This document shows, piece after piece, positions 1 through 9,060 of a stretch of 64,000 bases of DNA; the stretch's first letter is position 1; the number at the start of each line of letters is the position of its first letter. The notes beneath the pieces were generated by a model. The model searched no databases. It was not told where the DNA came from and saw only the letters and a list, made by a program, of their open reading frames with translations. This stretch comes from UBA946 sp031550725 (GTDB lineage: Bacteria; Bacillota; Clostridia; Oscillospirales; Ruminococcaceae), in the NCBI GenBank assembly GCA_031550725.1, contig JAVBOH010000009.1:124001-188000 (forward strand), read 5' to 3'. The position numbers were made by a program, and so were the translations under genes.

Positions 1-1638
1 TACCCAAACATGACCTGCAAGCGCAATCTTTTCTCCAGCAGGCGGCGGTTTTACAATTGTACCAAGCTCTTGTGATGCACATCGAACTGTATATTCCTCA
101 TTTTCCTGAAAAACAGCATAAAACTTAAATGTATTGGTAATTCGCTCCCCTGCAAGACCAATAATCAAACCACCATTTTCAGTTCTTTGAAGATGTTCAA
201 TTTCAATTAAGTGTCTTAGCATCTGTTTAAAATCATCCTGTGAAATGCGATAAAAATAACTAAGTGTCAGTATTCTTGACGCAAGTGCTGCGGGCGACAT
301 TTCGCCGCAGGAGGCAAGCGTACTCATTGTCTGGTGATACAGCAAGCTAAAAGGTAGCCTGTCAAGCTTTGGAGGTTCAACCCATTTATCCTGTAAATAT
401 AACTGCACAAGTGCAATACCTTGTAATAATTTCCAAGGAATAGTTGCAGGCAGCATTGCTCTTGCTTCAGGTTGCTCTTCACGCATTACAAACCACATTT
501 CAGGTGGTAAATCACGACGTCCTGTTCGCCCCATACGCTGTAAAAATGACGATACCATAAAAGGAGCATCAATCTGAAATGCTCTTTCAAGACGTCCTAT
601 ATCAATACCAAGCTCAAGTGTGGCAGTTGTAACAGTAGTTTGAAATTGTTCATCATCTTTCATAACCATTTCAGCAGTTTCTCTGTATGATGCAGACAAA
701 TTACCATGATGAATAAGAAATCTATCATTTTCATGTTTAGTTTCACAATATTGACGTAAAGTCGTTGTAACGGCCTCACATTCCTCACGAGAGTTTACAA
801 AAACAAGGCATTTTTTACCTCTTGTATGCTCAAAAATATATCCGATACCAGAATCAGCATACTCAGGTGCAATATCACTCGATGCTTCTAAAACAGGTAG
901 TGCTTCAGCTTCAACATCACCTAAAGCAGCTTGAGGTCCAGTAATAAAAAAATGCTCCATAGAAAGACGCCACTTGGCACCTTTAGCTTCAATATTCGGA
1001 ATTATTGTACTTCTACCAGTACCAGATGATAAAAACTTACCTGTACTCTCTAAATCACCGATAGTGGCAGAAAGTCCTATTCTTCGTGGATTAACTCCAG
1101 CAATCTTTGACAATCTTTCAATAAGACAAAGTGTTTGTCCTCCCCTGTCGCCACGCATGAGTGAATGTACTTCATCAATTACAATAAAGCGCAAATCACC
1201 AAAAAGTCGTGAAATAGCGGCGTGTTTATGTAATAACATAGCCTCAAGCGATTCTGGTGTTATTTGCAAAATTCCCGATGGATTTTTAAGCAGTTTATTC
1301 TTATGTGACTGTGAAACATCTCCATGCCAATGCCAAACGGGAATTTCTGCCTCTGCACACAAATCATTAAGTCTTATAAACTGGTCATTTATAAGTGCTT
1401 TTAACGGTCCTATATAAATTGCACCAATTGAAATCGGCATATCCTCCGAAAAAAACGTTAGTATAGGAAAAAAAGCAGCTTCTGTTTTACCTGATGCAGT
1501 TGATGCTGATAACAATACATTATCATCTGTATTAAAAATAGCATCACCGGCAGCAACTTGAATTGCTCTTAAGTTTTCCCAGTTGTTATTATAAATAAAC
1601 TCCTGTATAAAAGGTGCATATCTGCTATAAATATTCAT
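1..1638 (-). CDS. Lhr-like DEAD/DEAH-box helicase, SngC-like, partial
   Basis: I translated this by eye; the reading frame is open from an ATG at 1638 to the window edge (546 residues visible, C-terminus missing). Superfamily 2 helicase motifs appear in order: Walker A with TASGKTEA near residue 47, DEVH near 155, SAT in GLSATIG near 189, a motif IV-like LVFVNSREE, motif V with LELGIDIG, and motif VI QRMGRTGRR. The wide spacing and the sequence after motif VI resemble Lhr-type helicases. AAAGGTGA sits 6 bases before the ATG, which is 27 bases after the ATPase gene. Third gene of a TerB / ATPase / helicase operon, the gene content of the Shango anti-phage system. A BREX-type BrxH helicase is the alternative, but no pgl or brx partners are seen in the window. 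Confidence 0.85.
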   Translation of the reverse strand, partial: MNIYSRYAPFIQEFIYNNNWENLRAIQVAAGDAIFNTDDNVLLSASTASGKTEAAFFPILTFFSEDMPISIGAIYIGPLKALINDQFIRLNDLCAEAEIPVWHWHGDVSQSHKNKLLKNPSGILQITPESLEAMLLHKHAAISRLFGDLRFIVIDEVHSLMRGDRGGQTLCLIERLSKIAGVNPRRIGLSATIGDLESTGKFLSSGTGRSTIIPNIEAKGAKWRLSMEHFFITGPQAALGDVEAEALPVLEASSDIAPEYADSGIGYIFEHTRGKKCLVFVNSREECEAVTTTLRQYCETKHENDRFLIHHGNLSASYRETAEMVMKDDEQFQTTVTTATLELGIDIGRLERAFQIDAPFMVSSFLQRMGRTGRRDLPPEMWFVMREEQPEARAMLPATIPWKLLQGIALVQLYLQDKWVEPPKLDRLPFSLLYHQTMSTLASCGEMSPAALASRILTLSYFYRISQDDFKQMLRHLIEIEHLQRTENGGLIIGLAGERITNTFKFYAVFQENEEYTVRCASQELGTIVKPPPAGEKIALAGHVWV

Positions 1639-1665
1639 GTTAAATCACCTTTCATACAAAGTATT

Positions 1666-2982
1666 TTATATATCAAATTCAGCAAATTCCTGCTGCGCAG
1701 CATTATCATTATCTTGTGTTTTTGAAAACTCAAAGCTTTCTGAACCTAAAAGCTCTGTAACATTAATATGTGGATTTTGATAAACAATGTTAAGCAGTTC
1801 AATAAAATCACGAATAACCTCACGAGGAGTAATATTAGTATCCGCACCAATTCTGCCAAACTCAATTTTAATAAAATTAATCATATCATTTTGATTTAAT
1901 GTCTGTTCATATTCAAAAAGTCCGGCATGAATATAAGCAAGCTTTTCAATCAAAACAAGCATTTCCTCATAATTAAGCGGCAAAAGCTTTATAACTGGTG
2001 CAAGCATATCCTTGACATCATCTCTGCCAAAACGCCCCTCAGCAAGCCGAGAACGTAAAGCTTCATAGCTATACACCCCACGACGAGTATCTTCAATACA
2101 CTGAGGAGTACCACACATAATTATACCAAGATATTTCGCTTTTCCCTGTAATGTATCATTATACATCGTAAGGATTTTTTCATAATTATACTGTCTTGTA
2201 ATACTGTTCGGTACTTTATAAATATTAACAAGTTCGTCGATTAAAATGAGCATACCATTATATCCTGCTTGCTTCAGGAAAAATGCAAACAGCTTTATAT
2301 ATTCATACCAGTCATCATCAGTGATAATAATATTTACACCAAGCTCTGATTTTGCTTCGGTTTTATTGACATATTCTCCACGAAACCATTTTACAACCTT
2401 AGCTTTGTTCTCGTCATTTCCATCAACATATGACTTATAATAAATAGTTAGCAGCTTTGCAAAATCAAAGCCATGCACCATTTCGTTAAGTGAGCTGATA
2501 ACCTCATAAATCTTCTTTTCAACAAGCTTTGTAAATTCAATATCATCAAACGAAAGACAACTTTGCGCAGCTGTTTCACTCTGAACACTGCTTATCCATC
2601 TGTCAAGAATAAGAGTTAAAGCACCACCTTCAGGTCTTGTTTTGGTTGACATATTACTTATTAACTCTTTGTATGTGGCAAGGCCTTGACCTTTATTGCC
2701 TTGCAGACGTCTTTCAGGCGAAAGGTCAGCATCAACAACAACAAAATTTCTGTCCATAACATAATTTCTTATAGTCTGGAGCAAAAAACTCTTACCGCTG
2801 CCATATTTACCGACAATAAACCGAAACGATGCACCACCGTCTGCAATAATGTCAACATCATGCAAAAGTGCATTAATTTCGGTGTCACGCCCAACAGTAA
2901 TATATGGTAAGCCAACTCGTGGTACGACACCACCTTTAAGTGAATTAATTACAGTCGATGCAATTCTTTTTGGTATCTTCAT
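1666..2982 (-). CDS. BrxC/BrxD-type (DUF2791) P-loop ATPase, SngB-like
   Basis: A 438-residue ATP-binding protein. Walker A is GKYGSGKS at residues 58-65 and Walker B is MLILIDE at 244-250, with the following segment (NIYK, then a GIIMCGTP strand and an R-rich GRFG turn) typical of the BrxC/BrxD/DUF2791 family of AAA-like ATPases found in BREX type 2 and in Shango. Its ATG overlaps the stop of the TerB-domain gene by 4 bases, so the two are translationally coupled, and the helicase follows after 27 bases. The conserved trio suggests that all three proteins act together on DNA. Family placement is by recognised motifs, not by a database search. Confidence 0.85.
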   Translation of the reverse strand: MKIPKRIASTVINSLKGGVVPRVGLPYITVGRDTEINALLHDVDIIADGGASFRFIVGKYGSGKSFLLQTIRNYVMDRNFVVVDADLSPERRLQGNKGQGLATYKELISNMSTKTRPEGGALTLILDRWISSVQSETAAQSCLSFDDIEFTKLVEKKIYEVISSLNEMVHGFDFAKLLTIYYKSYVDGNDENKAKVVKWFRGEYVNKTEAKSELGVNIIITDDDWYEYIKLFAFFLKQAGYNGMLILIDELVNIYKVPNSITRQYNYEKILTMYNDTLQGKAKYLGIIMCGTPQCIEDTRRGVYSYEALRSRLAEGRFGRDDVKDMLAPVIKLLPLNYEEMLVLIEKLAYIHAGLFEYEQTLNQNDMINFIKIEFGRIGADTNITPREVIRDFIELLNIVYQNPHINVTELLGSESFEFSKTQDNDNAAQQEFAEFDI

Positions 2983-4526
2983 TTAACAAATAATCCTCTC
3001 AGTTCATCCACATAATCTTGAATTAAAACAGGGGTATCACCCTCAAAAATAAAAACAGTATCTCCAAATATATCAAAAAGCTTGTCGTTAATTTCATCAA
3101 CAAGAACTGATAACATGATATGATTTTCATTTACATAATTTATATAATTTTCATTATTTAACACTAAATGCATAAAATCATATTGAACATCAGTAAATAT
3201 TATTTCGTTTTTAACAGGTGATATATAATCTATATCCACATTTATATTTATTTCATTACCGATTTCTTGATTGATAATATCATCTTCAAAATCCATTTCT
3301 ATGATATTGCTAAATTCATCATCAATAATAAGCTTGTCACGAGTAATTTCAGCAGCTTGTCTGATATTTTTTAGCTTAGAAACATCAATTTCAATTTCAG
3401 GAGCTGTATTTTTTATTTTATCTTCAAGAAATTTATCGATTTCCCTGTTGATAATATTCAAAATAACCTTAGTATCAAAATCCTGTTTTAGAGGAAATTT
3501 ATAATCATACTTCTGTCGCATAACACAGTCAATAGCTTTAATAACAGCACCAAGTTCAGTACTTTTATCCCTGTTGCCAAAATATTTTTCACAAGTCCAT
3601 CTGCCATTTACACAGCGATACTTATGAATATCATTCACAACATATTCGTAATTATTATAATTAATGTGGTCATAAAAAACAGCTGCACTGAACATATTAT
3701 ATGAGCAAGAAATTTTCCTGCCAAACAGCTTGTCACAAAGTGTATTTTTTCTGTGCTTTTTATAGTATTCCGAAAGTTCTATAAAAACATTACAAGCAAC
3801 AATCATAACATCATCAGGGTATTGCTTATAAAATTTGGAGTTAGCAATATTATAAGAAGAAAGAAATTTTATTGCATCAAAAATCTGTTCTTTTTTATTG
3901 GAATTATATTCAATAAGTACAAGCAGTGACTTATCAAATATTATGTCATCATTTTCTTCAAGCAGTGATTTATCAAGATTATAATAAATAACATAGTCAT
4001 TAACCCAAGCTTTCATATAACGATAAATATGTGAATCTATTTCGCTGTAAACCGAGCGGAATTTTTTTAGCATTTCATATCCGTCAACAGCAGAATTTGC
4101 GCCAATCTGATGCAATAGCTCATATATATACACAAACACAAAGGATAGAGAGGTCGGTTCAATAATCCCCTGCCTTACCTTAGTACGCCATGAAAAATAA
4201 CCTCTAAGCTGCTGTGTAGACATAGATTGATAGGTCGGAAAATATCTTATAAACTCGCCATTATAAATAAAGTCATCCTCATAATCGGCCATAAATTTAC
4301 ATTGATTATAAAAAATAGCTTCCTCTGCTTTTCGGTATGAATAATAGTTGTTTGCAATTTGTTTCATCTTTTTGATTTCGGGCGGAACATAATTAGGAAG
4401 CTGACCAGCAGTTCTGAGAATTGGTTCATCACGATAAACCGTGCTGTCAAAGTTTTTACTGTTAGTCAATTTTTCATCGGACAATATCAAATTAATCAGC
4501 CTTTTAATCTCTGAAAAATCACTCAA
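2979..4526 (-). CDS. TerB N/C-domain protein, SngA-like
   Basis: About 515 residues. Residues 95-145 (YFPTYQSMSTQQLRGYFSW, then YIYELLHQIG) match the TerB_N domain. The C-terminal 90 residues, with an INDKLFDIFGDT stretch and an acidic region before it, match TerB_C. The frame stays open to 4646, but a perfect promoter lies inside that extension, so I place the start at the TTG at 4526. AAAGGCGG lies 7 bases upstream of it. TerB-domain proteins are known from tellurite/stress modules and as SngA of Shango. The gene is first in the operon and overlaps the ATPase gene by 4 bases. Confidence is high for the family and lower for the exact start. Confidence 0.8.
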   Translation of the reverse strand: MSDFSEIKRLINLILSDEKLTNSKNFDSTVYRDEPILRTAGQLPNYVPPEIKKMKQIANNYYSYRKAEEAIFYNQCKFMADYEDDFIYNGEFIRYFPTYQSMSTQQLRGYFSWRTKVRQGIIEPTSLSFVFVYIYELLHQIGANSAVDGYEMLKKFRSVYSEIDSHIYRYMKAWVNDYVIYYNLDKSLLEENDDIIFDKSLLVLIEYNSNKKEQIFDAIKFLSSYNIANSKFYKQYPDDVMIVACNVFIELSEYYKKHRKNTLCDKLFGRKISCSYNMFSAAVFYDHINYNNYEYVVNDIHKYRCVNGRWTCEKYFGNRDKSTELGAVIKAIDCVMRQKYDYKFPLKQDFDTKVILNIINREIDKFLEDKIKNTAPEIEIDVSKLKNIRQAAEITRDKLIIDDEFSNIIEMDFEDDIINQEIGNEININVDIDYISPVKNEIIFTDVQYDFMHLVLNNENYINYVNENHIMLSVLVDEINDKLFDIFGDTVFIFEGDTPVLIQDYVDELRGLFVK

Positions 4527-4584
4527 AAAACTACCGCCTTTCCCTACCTCAAAATAAATATCGCACAAACATTCCGTTTTTATA

Positions 4585-4613
4585 AGTATATCACATTCAT
4601 TAACTGTTGTCAA
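4585..4613 (-). promoter_or_regulatory. Sigma-A promoter of the Shango-like operon
   Basis: On the minus strand, TTGACA (4608-4613), a 17-base spacer and TATACT (4585-4590). The predicted transcript would start near 4578, leaving a leader of about 50 bases before the TTG start at 4526. It drives all three defence genes. Confidence 0.75.
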
Positions 4614-4669
4614 ACATATTATAAAAAAACTGATTGCATAAAACAACTTTTACATAAAATATATCTAAA

Positions 4670-4708
4670 TGGGCTATTGCTTGAGATATTCTCTCATGCA
4701 ACAGCCCA
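4670..4708 (-). terminator. Stem-loop after carB
   Basis: An imperfect hairpin, GGGCTGTTGC paired with GCAATAGCCC, whose inner arms TGAGA/TCTCA extend the stem. It is 9 bases past the carB stop. The following tract is AT-rich but has only short T runs, so termination strength is uncertain. It separates the pyrimidine operon from the defence operon. Confidence 0.55.
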
Positions 4709-4716
4709 TTAAATCG

Positions 4717-7700
4717 TTATATCTTAGTAATATCAATCATTTCCATATCATCAATGCTCTTACCCATTGAAAGAATATCGGCAACAGCATTAGCAGTATC
4801 TATTGAAGTCAAGCAGCAGATTGAACGTTCAACAGTCTTACGACGGATTTTAACACTGTCATAAGCAGGAATACGTCCTTTTTCGGAAGTAGAAATTACA
4901 TAGTCAATCTTGCCATCATCAAGCAAGTTCATAACTGTGTAACCTTCTTCGGATGCTTTCTTAACAGCACTAGCAGCAACACCATTCTTTTGAAGAAAAT
5001 CAGCAGTACCAGCAGTTGCATATACATCAAATCCAAGACGCTCAAATTTCTTTGCAACGTAAATGATTTCATCCTTATCAGTATCACGAACAGTAACAAG
5101 AACACCACCACGGGTTTTCTTGCTGAACTTGTATCCAGCAGCAACAAGTCCCTTGAAAAGTGCATCCTCAAACTTCTTAGCGATACCAAGTGATTCACCA
5201 GTAGACTTCATCTCAGGACCTAAGGCAGTATCAACATCATGCAGCTTTTCAAAACTAAATACAGGAACCTTAACAGCTATATAATCAGCTTCCTTGTAAA
5301 GTCCGCTAACATAACCCTGTTCTTTCAAGCTTGTCCCTAGCATAATCTTAGTTGCGATATCAACCATAGGAACCCCTGTTACCTTTGAAATGTAAGGTAC
5401 AGTTCTTGATGAACGTGGATTTACCTCGATTACATAAACTTCATCCTCAAATACAACATACTGAATATTAACCAGACCGATAACCTTTAGCTCCATAGCC
5501 AAACGACGAGTATATTCAATAATTGTTTCACGAGTTTTCTTTGTAAGTGTAAGTGCAGGATATACGGAAATTGAGTCACCTGAATGAACACCAGCTCTTT
5601 CAATATGCTCCATAATACCAGGGATAACATAATCAACACCATCACAGATAGCATCAACCTCAACTTCCTTACCCATCATGTATTTGTCGATAAGTACAGG
5701 ATTTTCAAGTGCTGTACGAGTGATAATCTCCATATATTCAATGATATCCTTGTCGGAATAAGCGATAATCATGTTCTGTCCACCCAAAACATACGATGGG
5801 CGCATGAGTACTGGATATCCAAGTTCACCAGCAGCAGCCAAAGCCTCTGCCTCGTTCATAACAGTCTGTCCCTCAGGGCGAGGAATGTTACACTTTGTTA
5901 GAAGTTCATCAAAACGCTCTCTGTCCTCAGCAGCATCAATGCTGTCAGGAGAAGTGCCAAGTATAGTAGCTCCAAGGTCTACAAGGTGCTTAGTTAGCTT
6001 AATTGCAGTCTGCCCACCGAACTGAACAACAACACCATCAGGCTTTTCAGTTGCAAGAATGGACTCCACATCCTCCTTTGTAAGAGGATCAAAGTAAAGT
6101 CTGTCACTTGTATCAAAGTCAGTAGAAACTGTTTCTGGGTTGTTGTTACAGATAACTGCTTCGTAACCCATTTCCTTTAATGCCCATACGCAGTGAACTG
6201 AACAGTAGTCAAATTCGATACCCTGCCCGATACGGATAGGACCTGAACCGAATACAATAATTTTCTTTTTGCCGGTGTTAGTTCGCTCTAAGAACAGCTG
6301 TGCTTCATTTTCTTCATCAAATGTTGAGTAGAAATATGGTGTTTCAGCCTTAAATTCACCAGCACAAGTATCAACCATCTTGTATACAGCATGTTGTTTC
6401 ATTGGGCATTTTTGTGAACTTAAACGCTCAATAGTGCTGTCTAGGTAACCAAACTTCTTAGCAGCGATATATTTTTCTTTTGTAAGCTCACCATCAGCAA
6501 GGTGTTTTTCAAGGTCAATAAGATTTTTAAACTTAGCTAAGAACCACATATCAATCATAGTAATCTTGTGGATATCTTCAATAGCTATACCACGTCTGAT
6601 AGCCTCAACTACAACGAAAATACGCTCATCATCAACATTACGAAGTAATGCCTTGATTTCCATATCATTCATTGGGATAAGTTTTTTAAGTGAAAAGCTA
6701 TCCATACCAAGTTCAATTGAACGAACAGCTTTCATCATAGCGTGTTCAAATGAAGTACCGATAGACATAACTTCACCAGTAGCCATCATCTGTGTACCAA
6801 GAGTTCTCTTTGCATAAACAAATTTATCAAAAGCCCACTTAGGAAACTTAATTACACAGTAATCAATACTAGGCTCATTACAAGCATAAGTGCTTCCTGT
6901 TACAGCATTCACGATTTCATCAAGAGTATATCCGATAGCAATCTTAGTTGCAACCTTTGCAATTGGATAAACAGTTGCTTTAGAAGCAAGTGCAGATGAA
7001 CGTGATACACGAGGATTTACTTCTATTACAGCATACTCAAATGAAGTTGGATGAAGTGCAAACTGACAGTTACATCCACCCTCAACGCCAAGTTCGGAAA
7101 CCATATTCAAAGCAGCGTTTCTAAGCATACCATATTCTTTATCAGATAGAGTTACAGCAGGAGCTATAACAATTGAGTCACCTGTATGAACACCAACAGG
7201 GTCAATATTTTCCATTGAACATACAGTGATACAATTTCCAATACTATCACGGATAACTTCAAATTCGATTTCTTTCCATCCTGAAATACACTTTTCAACA
7301 AGGATTTGTGTAATAGGAGAAAGTCTTAGTCCGTTTGTAGCAATATCACGAAGTTCTTCTTCGTTATAAGCAATACCGCCGCCTGTACCACCCAAAGTGA
7401 ATGCAGGACGAACAATAACAGGATAATCAATAACCTGAGCAAAATCAACAGCATCAGGAACAGTTACAACAACCTTGGATGGAATACATGGCTCACCAAT
7501 TTTCTCCATAGTATCCTTAAATGCCTGTCTGTCCTCAGCCTTATGAATAGTTTCTGGGTTAGCACCCAAAAGCTTCACATTATTTTCTGCCAAAAAACCA
7601 CATTCAGCAAGCTGCATGGAAAGTGTAAGACCAGTCTGTCCGCCTAATGTAGACAAAACACTGTCTGGTTTTTCAAGCTTGATGATTTTCTTAACAACAT

Positions 7701-7914
7701 CAAGAGTAAGAGGTTCAATGTAAACCTTATCAGCCATAGCCTTATCAGTCATGATTGTAGCAGGGTTAGAGTTTATTAAAACAACTTCAAGACCTTCAGC
7801 TTTTAAAGCACGGCAAGCCTGTGTGCCTGCATAGTCAAACTCTGCAGCCTGTCCGATAACAATAGGACCTGAGCCAATAACAAGAACCTTTTTTATATCT
7901 GTACGCAACGGCAT
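4717..7914 (-). CDS. carB: Carbamoyl-phosphate synthase large subunit
   Basis: At 1065 residues this is the normal length for CarB. It has the two duplicated ATP-grasp halves: the N-terminal half opens with VLVIGSGPIVIGQAAEFDYAG, and the second (near residue 550) with IIVFGSGPIRIGQGIEFDYC. A C-terminal methylglyoxal-synthase-like regulatory domain (from about residue 930) follows. It makes carbamoyl phosphate from bicarbonate, ammonia and two ATP for pyrimidine and arginine synthesis. Last gene of pyrR-pyrC-pyrF-carA-carB, one base after carA. Its small-subunit partner lacks the glutaminase triad, so this enzyme may depend on free ammonia. Confidence 0.97.
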   Translation of the reverse strand: MPLRTDIKKVLVIGSGPIVIGQAAEFDYAGTQACRALKAEGLEVVLINSNPATIMTDKAMADKVYIEPLTLDVVKKIIKLEKPDSVLSTLGGQTGLTLSMQLAECGFLAENNVKLLGANPETIHKAEDRQAFKDTMEKIGEPCIPSKVVVTVPDAVDFAQVIDYPVIVRPAFTLGGTGGGIAYNEEELRDIATNGLRLSPITQILVEKCISGWKEIEFEVIRDSIGNCITVCSMENIDPVGVHTGDSIVIAPAVTLSDKEYGMLRNAALNMVSELGVEGGCNCQFALHPTSFEYAVIEVNPRVSRSSALASKATVYPIAKVATKIAIGYTLDEIVNAVTGSTYACNEPSIDYCVIKFPKWAFDKFVYAKRTLGTQMMATGEVMSIGTSFEHAMMKAVRSIELGMDSFSLKKLIPMNDMEIKALLRNVDDERIFVVVEAIRRGIAIEDIHKITMIDMWFLAKFKNLIDLEKHLADGELTKEKYIAAKKFGYLDSTIERLSSQKCPMKQHAVYKMVDTCAGEFKAETPYFYSTFDEENEAQLFLERTNTGKKKIIVFGSGPIRIGQGIEFDYCSVHCVWALKEMGYEAVICNNNPETVSTDFDTSDRLYFDPLTKEDVESILATEKPDGVVVQFGGQTAIKLTKHLVDLGATILGTSPDSIDAAEDRERFDELLTKCNIPRPEGQTVMNEAEALAAAGELGYPVLMRPSYVLGGQNMIIAYSDKDIIEYMEIITRTALENPVLIDKYMMGKEVEVDAICDGVDYVIPGIMEHIERAGVHSGDSISVYPALTLTKKTRETIIEYTRRLAMELKVIGLVNIQYVVFEDEVYVIEVNPRSSRTVPYISKVTGVPMVDIATKIMLGTSLKEQGYVSGLYKEADYIAVKVPVFSFEKLHDVDTALGPEMKSTGESLGIAKKFEDALFKGLVAAGYKFSKKTRGGVLVTVRDTDKDEIIYVAKKFERLGFDVYATAGTADFLQKNGVAASAVKKASEEGYTVMNLLDDGKIDYVISTSEKGRIPAYDSVKIRRKTVERSICCLTSIDTANAVADILSMGKSIDDMEMIDITKI

Positions 7915-7915
7915 A

Positions 7916-9019
7916 TTACTTTACCTCCTTAGAAATCATTGATAAAAATTCATTATAAATCAAAGCAGGATTTTGTGGTCCGCCGCTGACGCCAGGAATA
8001 AACTGAATTGACATTGCAGGTATATCCTTATATTTTAGTCCCTCAACAGACTTATCATTACCATTTGTATGTGAAATCTCTATACAAGCTGGAAGACTAT
8101 CAGCATTTACAGTATAGTTATGATTTTGAGTTGTAACATAAGTTTTTCCACTGTCAATGGACTTAACAGGCTGGTTTGCACCATGATGACCATGCTTTAG
8201 CTTGGAAACTTCAGCACCACAAGCCATAGCCATTAATGTATGTCCTAAATCAATACCAAACGATACCATTTTTCTTTCATTAATCTTCTTGATAGTATCA
8301 ATAATTTCAGAACATTCAGCAGGAATACCACCACCATTAGAATAAACGATAGCATCATGATTACCTGACAAAATTTCATCAGCAGATGTAAAAGCAGGAT
8401 AAACGGTTACGTTGCATCCAAGGTTTATAAGTGCTTTTCTGATACTTGTTTTAACGCCTAAGTCAAGCAACGCAATGTCATACTTAGCGTGTTCATAGGA
8501 ATAAACCTTTTTCTCAGCGGATGTAGTATTTTTTACTGCATCAGTAATTGTATAATCAGAAACAGCCTTAAGAAGCTCATCTTTTTTAGCATAAACATCC
8601 TCAGTTGTAATAATACAATTCATAACGCCCTCGTCACGAATCATTCTAGTCAAAGCACGAGTGTCAATATCATAAATACCAACAACATTATTTTTCTTCA
8701 TAAAGCTATCAATATCACCAGTTGAACGGAAGTTAGACGGTGCATCACACCACTCACGAACAACATAACCCTTAGCTGATACCTTGGCAGACTCATAATC
8801 TTCATCATTAATGCCATAATTTCCGATTAGCGGAAATGTCTGACAAATAACCTGACCGTAATAAGTGCTGTCAGTCAAAGCCTCCTGATATCCAACCATG
8901 CTTGTTGTAAATACAGCCTCACCTATAACAGAACCTTCTGCACCGAATGATTTTCCTTCAAAAACACGACCATTTGCAAGCATTAAATATGCCTTTTTTC
9001 CAGTGTTCCACAAAGCCAT
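7916..9019 (-). CDS. carA: Carbamoyl-phosphate synthase small subunit, glutaminase triad lost
   Basis: 367 residues, full length and in frame. The N-terminal CPSase domain is well conserved (TTSMVGYQEALTD at 38-50, PLIGNYGIND, a GIYDIDTRALTR stretch at 114-125). The class I glutamine amidotransferase domain keeps its fold motifs (KLKHGHHGANQPVK, QNHNYTV) but has lost the chemistry. The usual FGICLGH is FGIDLGH (Cys to Asp257), HPE is IPG (341-343), and the SNGPGDP oxyanion loop is SNGGGIP (227-233). All three triad residues are therefore gone. It probably still binds CarB structurally, giving an ammonia-dependent synthase, as known for vertebrate CPS I, where the cysteine alone is replaced. 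GGAGGAA precedes the ATG. Confidence 0.92.
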   Translation of the reverse strand: MALWNTGKKAYLMLANGRVFEGKSFGAEGSVIGEAVFTTSMVGYQEALTDSTYYGQVICQTFPLIGNYGINDEDYESAKVSAKGYVVREWCDAPSNFRSTGDIDSFMKKNNVVGIYDIDTRALTRMIRDEGVMNCIITTEDVYAKKDELLKAVSDYTITDAVKNTTSAEKKVYSYEHAKYDIALLDLGVKTSIRKALINLGCNVTVYPAFTSADEILSGNHDAIVYSNGGGIPAECSEIIDTIKKINERKMVSFGIDLGHTLMAMACGAEVSKLKHGHHGANQPVKSIDSGKTYVTTQNHNYTVNADSLPACIEISHTNGNDKSVEGLKYKDIPAMSIQFIPGVSGGPQNPALIYNEFLSMISKEVK

Positions 9020-9060
9020 TTAAGTTCCTCCAATTTAATAAATATATCTGAATTAATTTG

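Noticed and set aside
974..1417. 147-codon open frame on the plus strand
   Set aside because: It is antisense to the helicase, whose motifs are complete in the other strand; no ribosome site or recognisable protein.
4527..4646. 40-codon N-terminal extension of the TerB-domain protein
   Set aside because: It contains a perfect promoter and no ribosome site, so it is upstream DNA rather than coding.
7916..9019. Frameshift or sequencing error to explain the missing glutaminase triad in CarA
   Set aside because: All fold motifs around the three altered sites are in one frame, and each change is a clean codon substitution.
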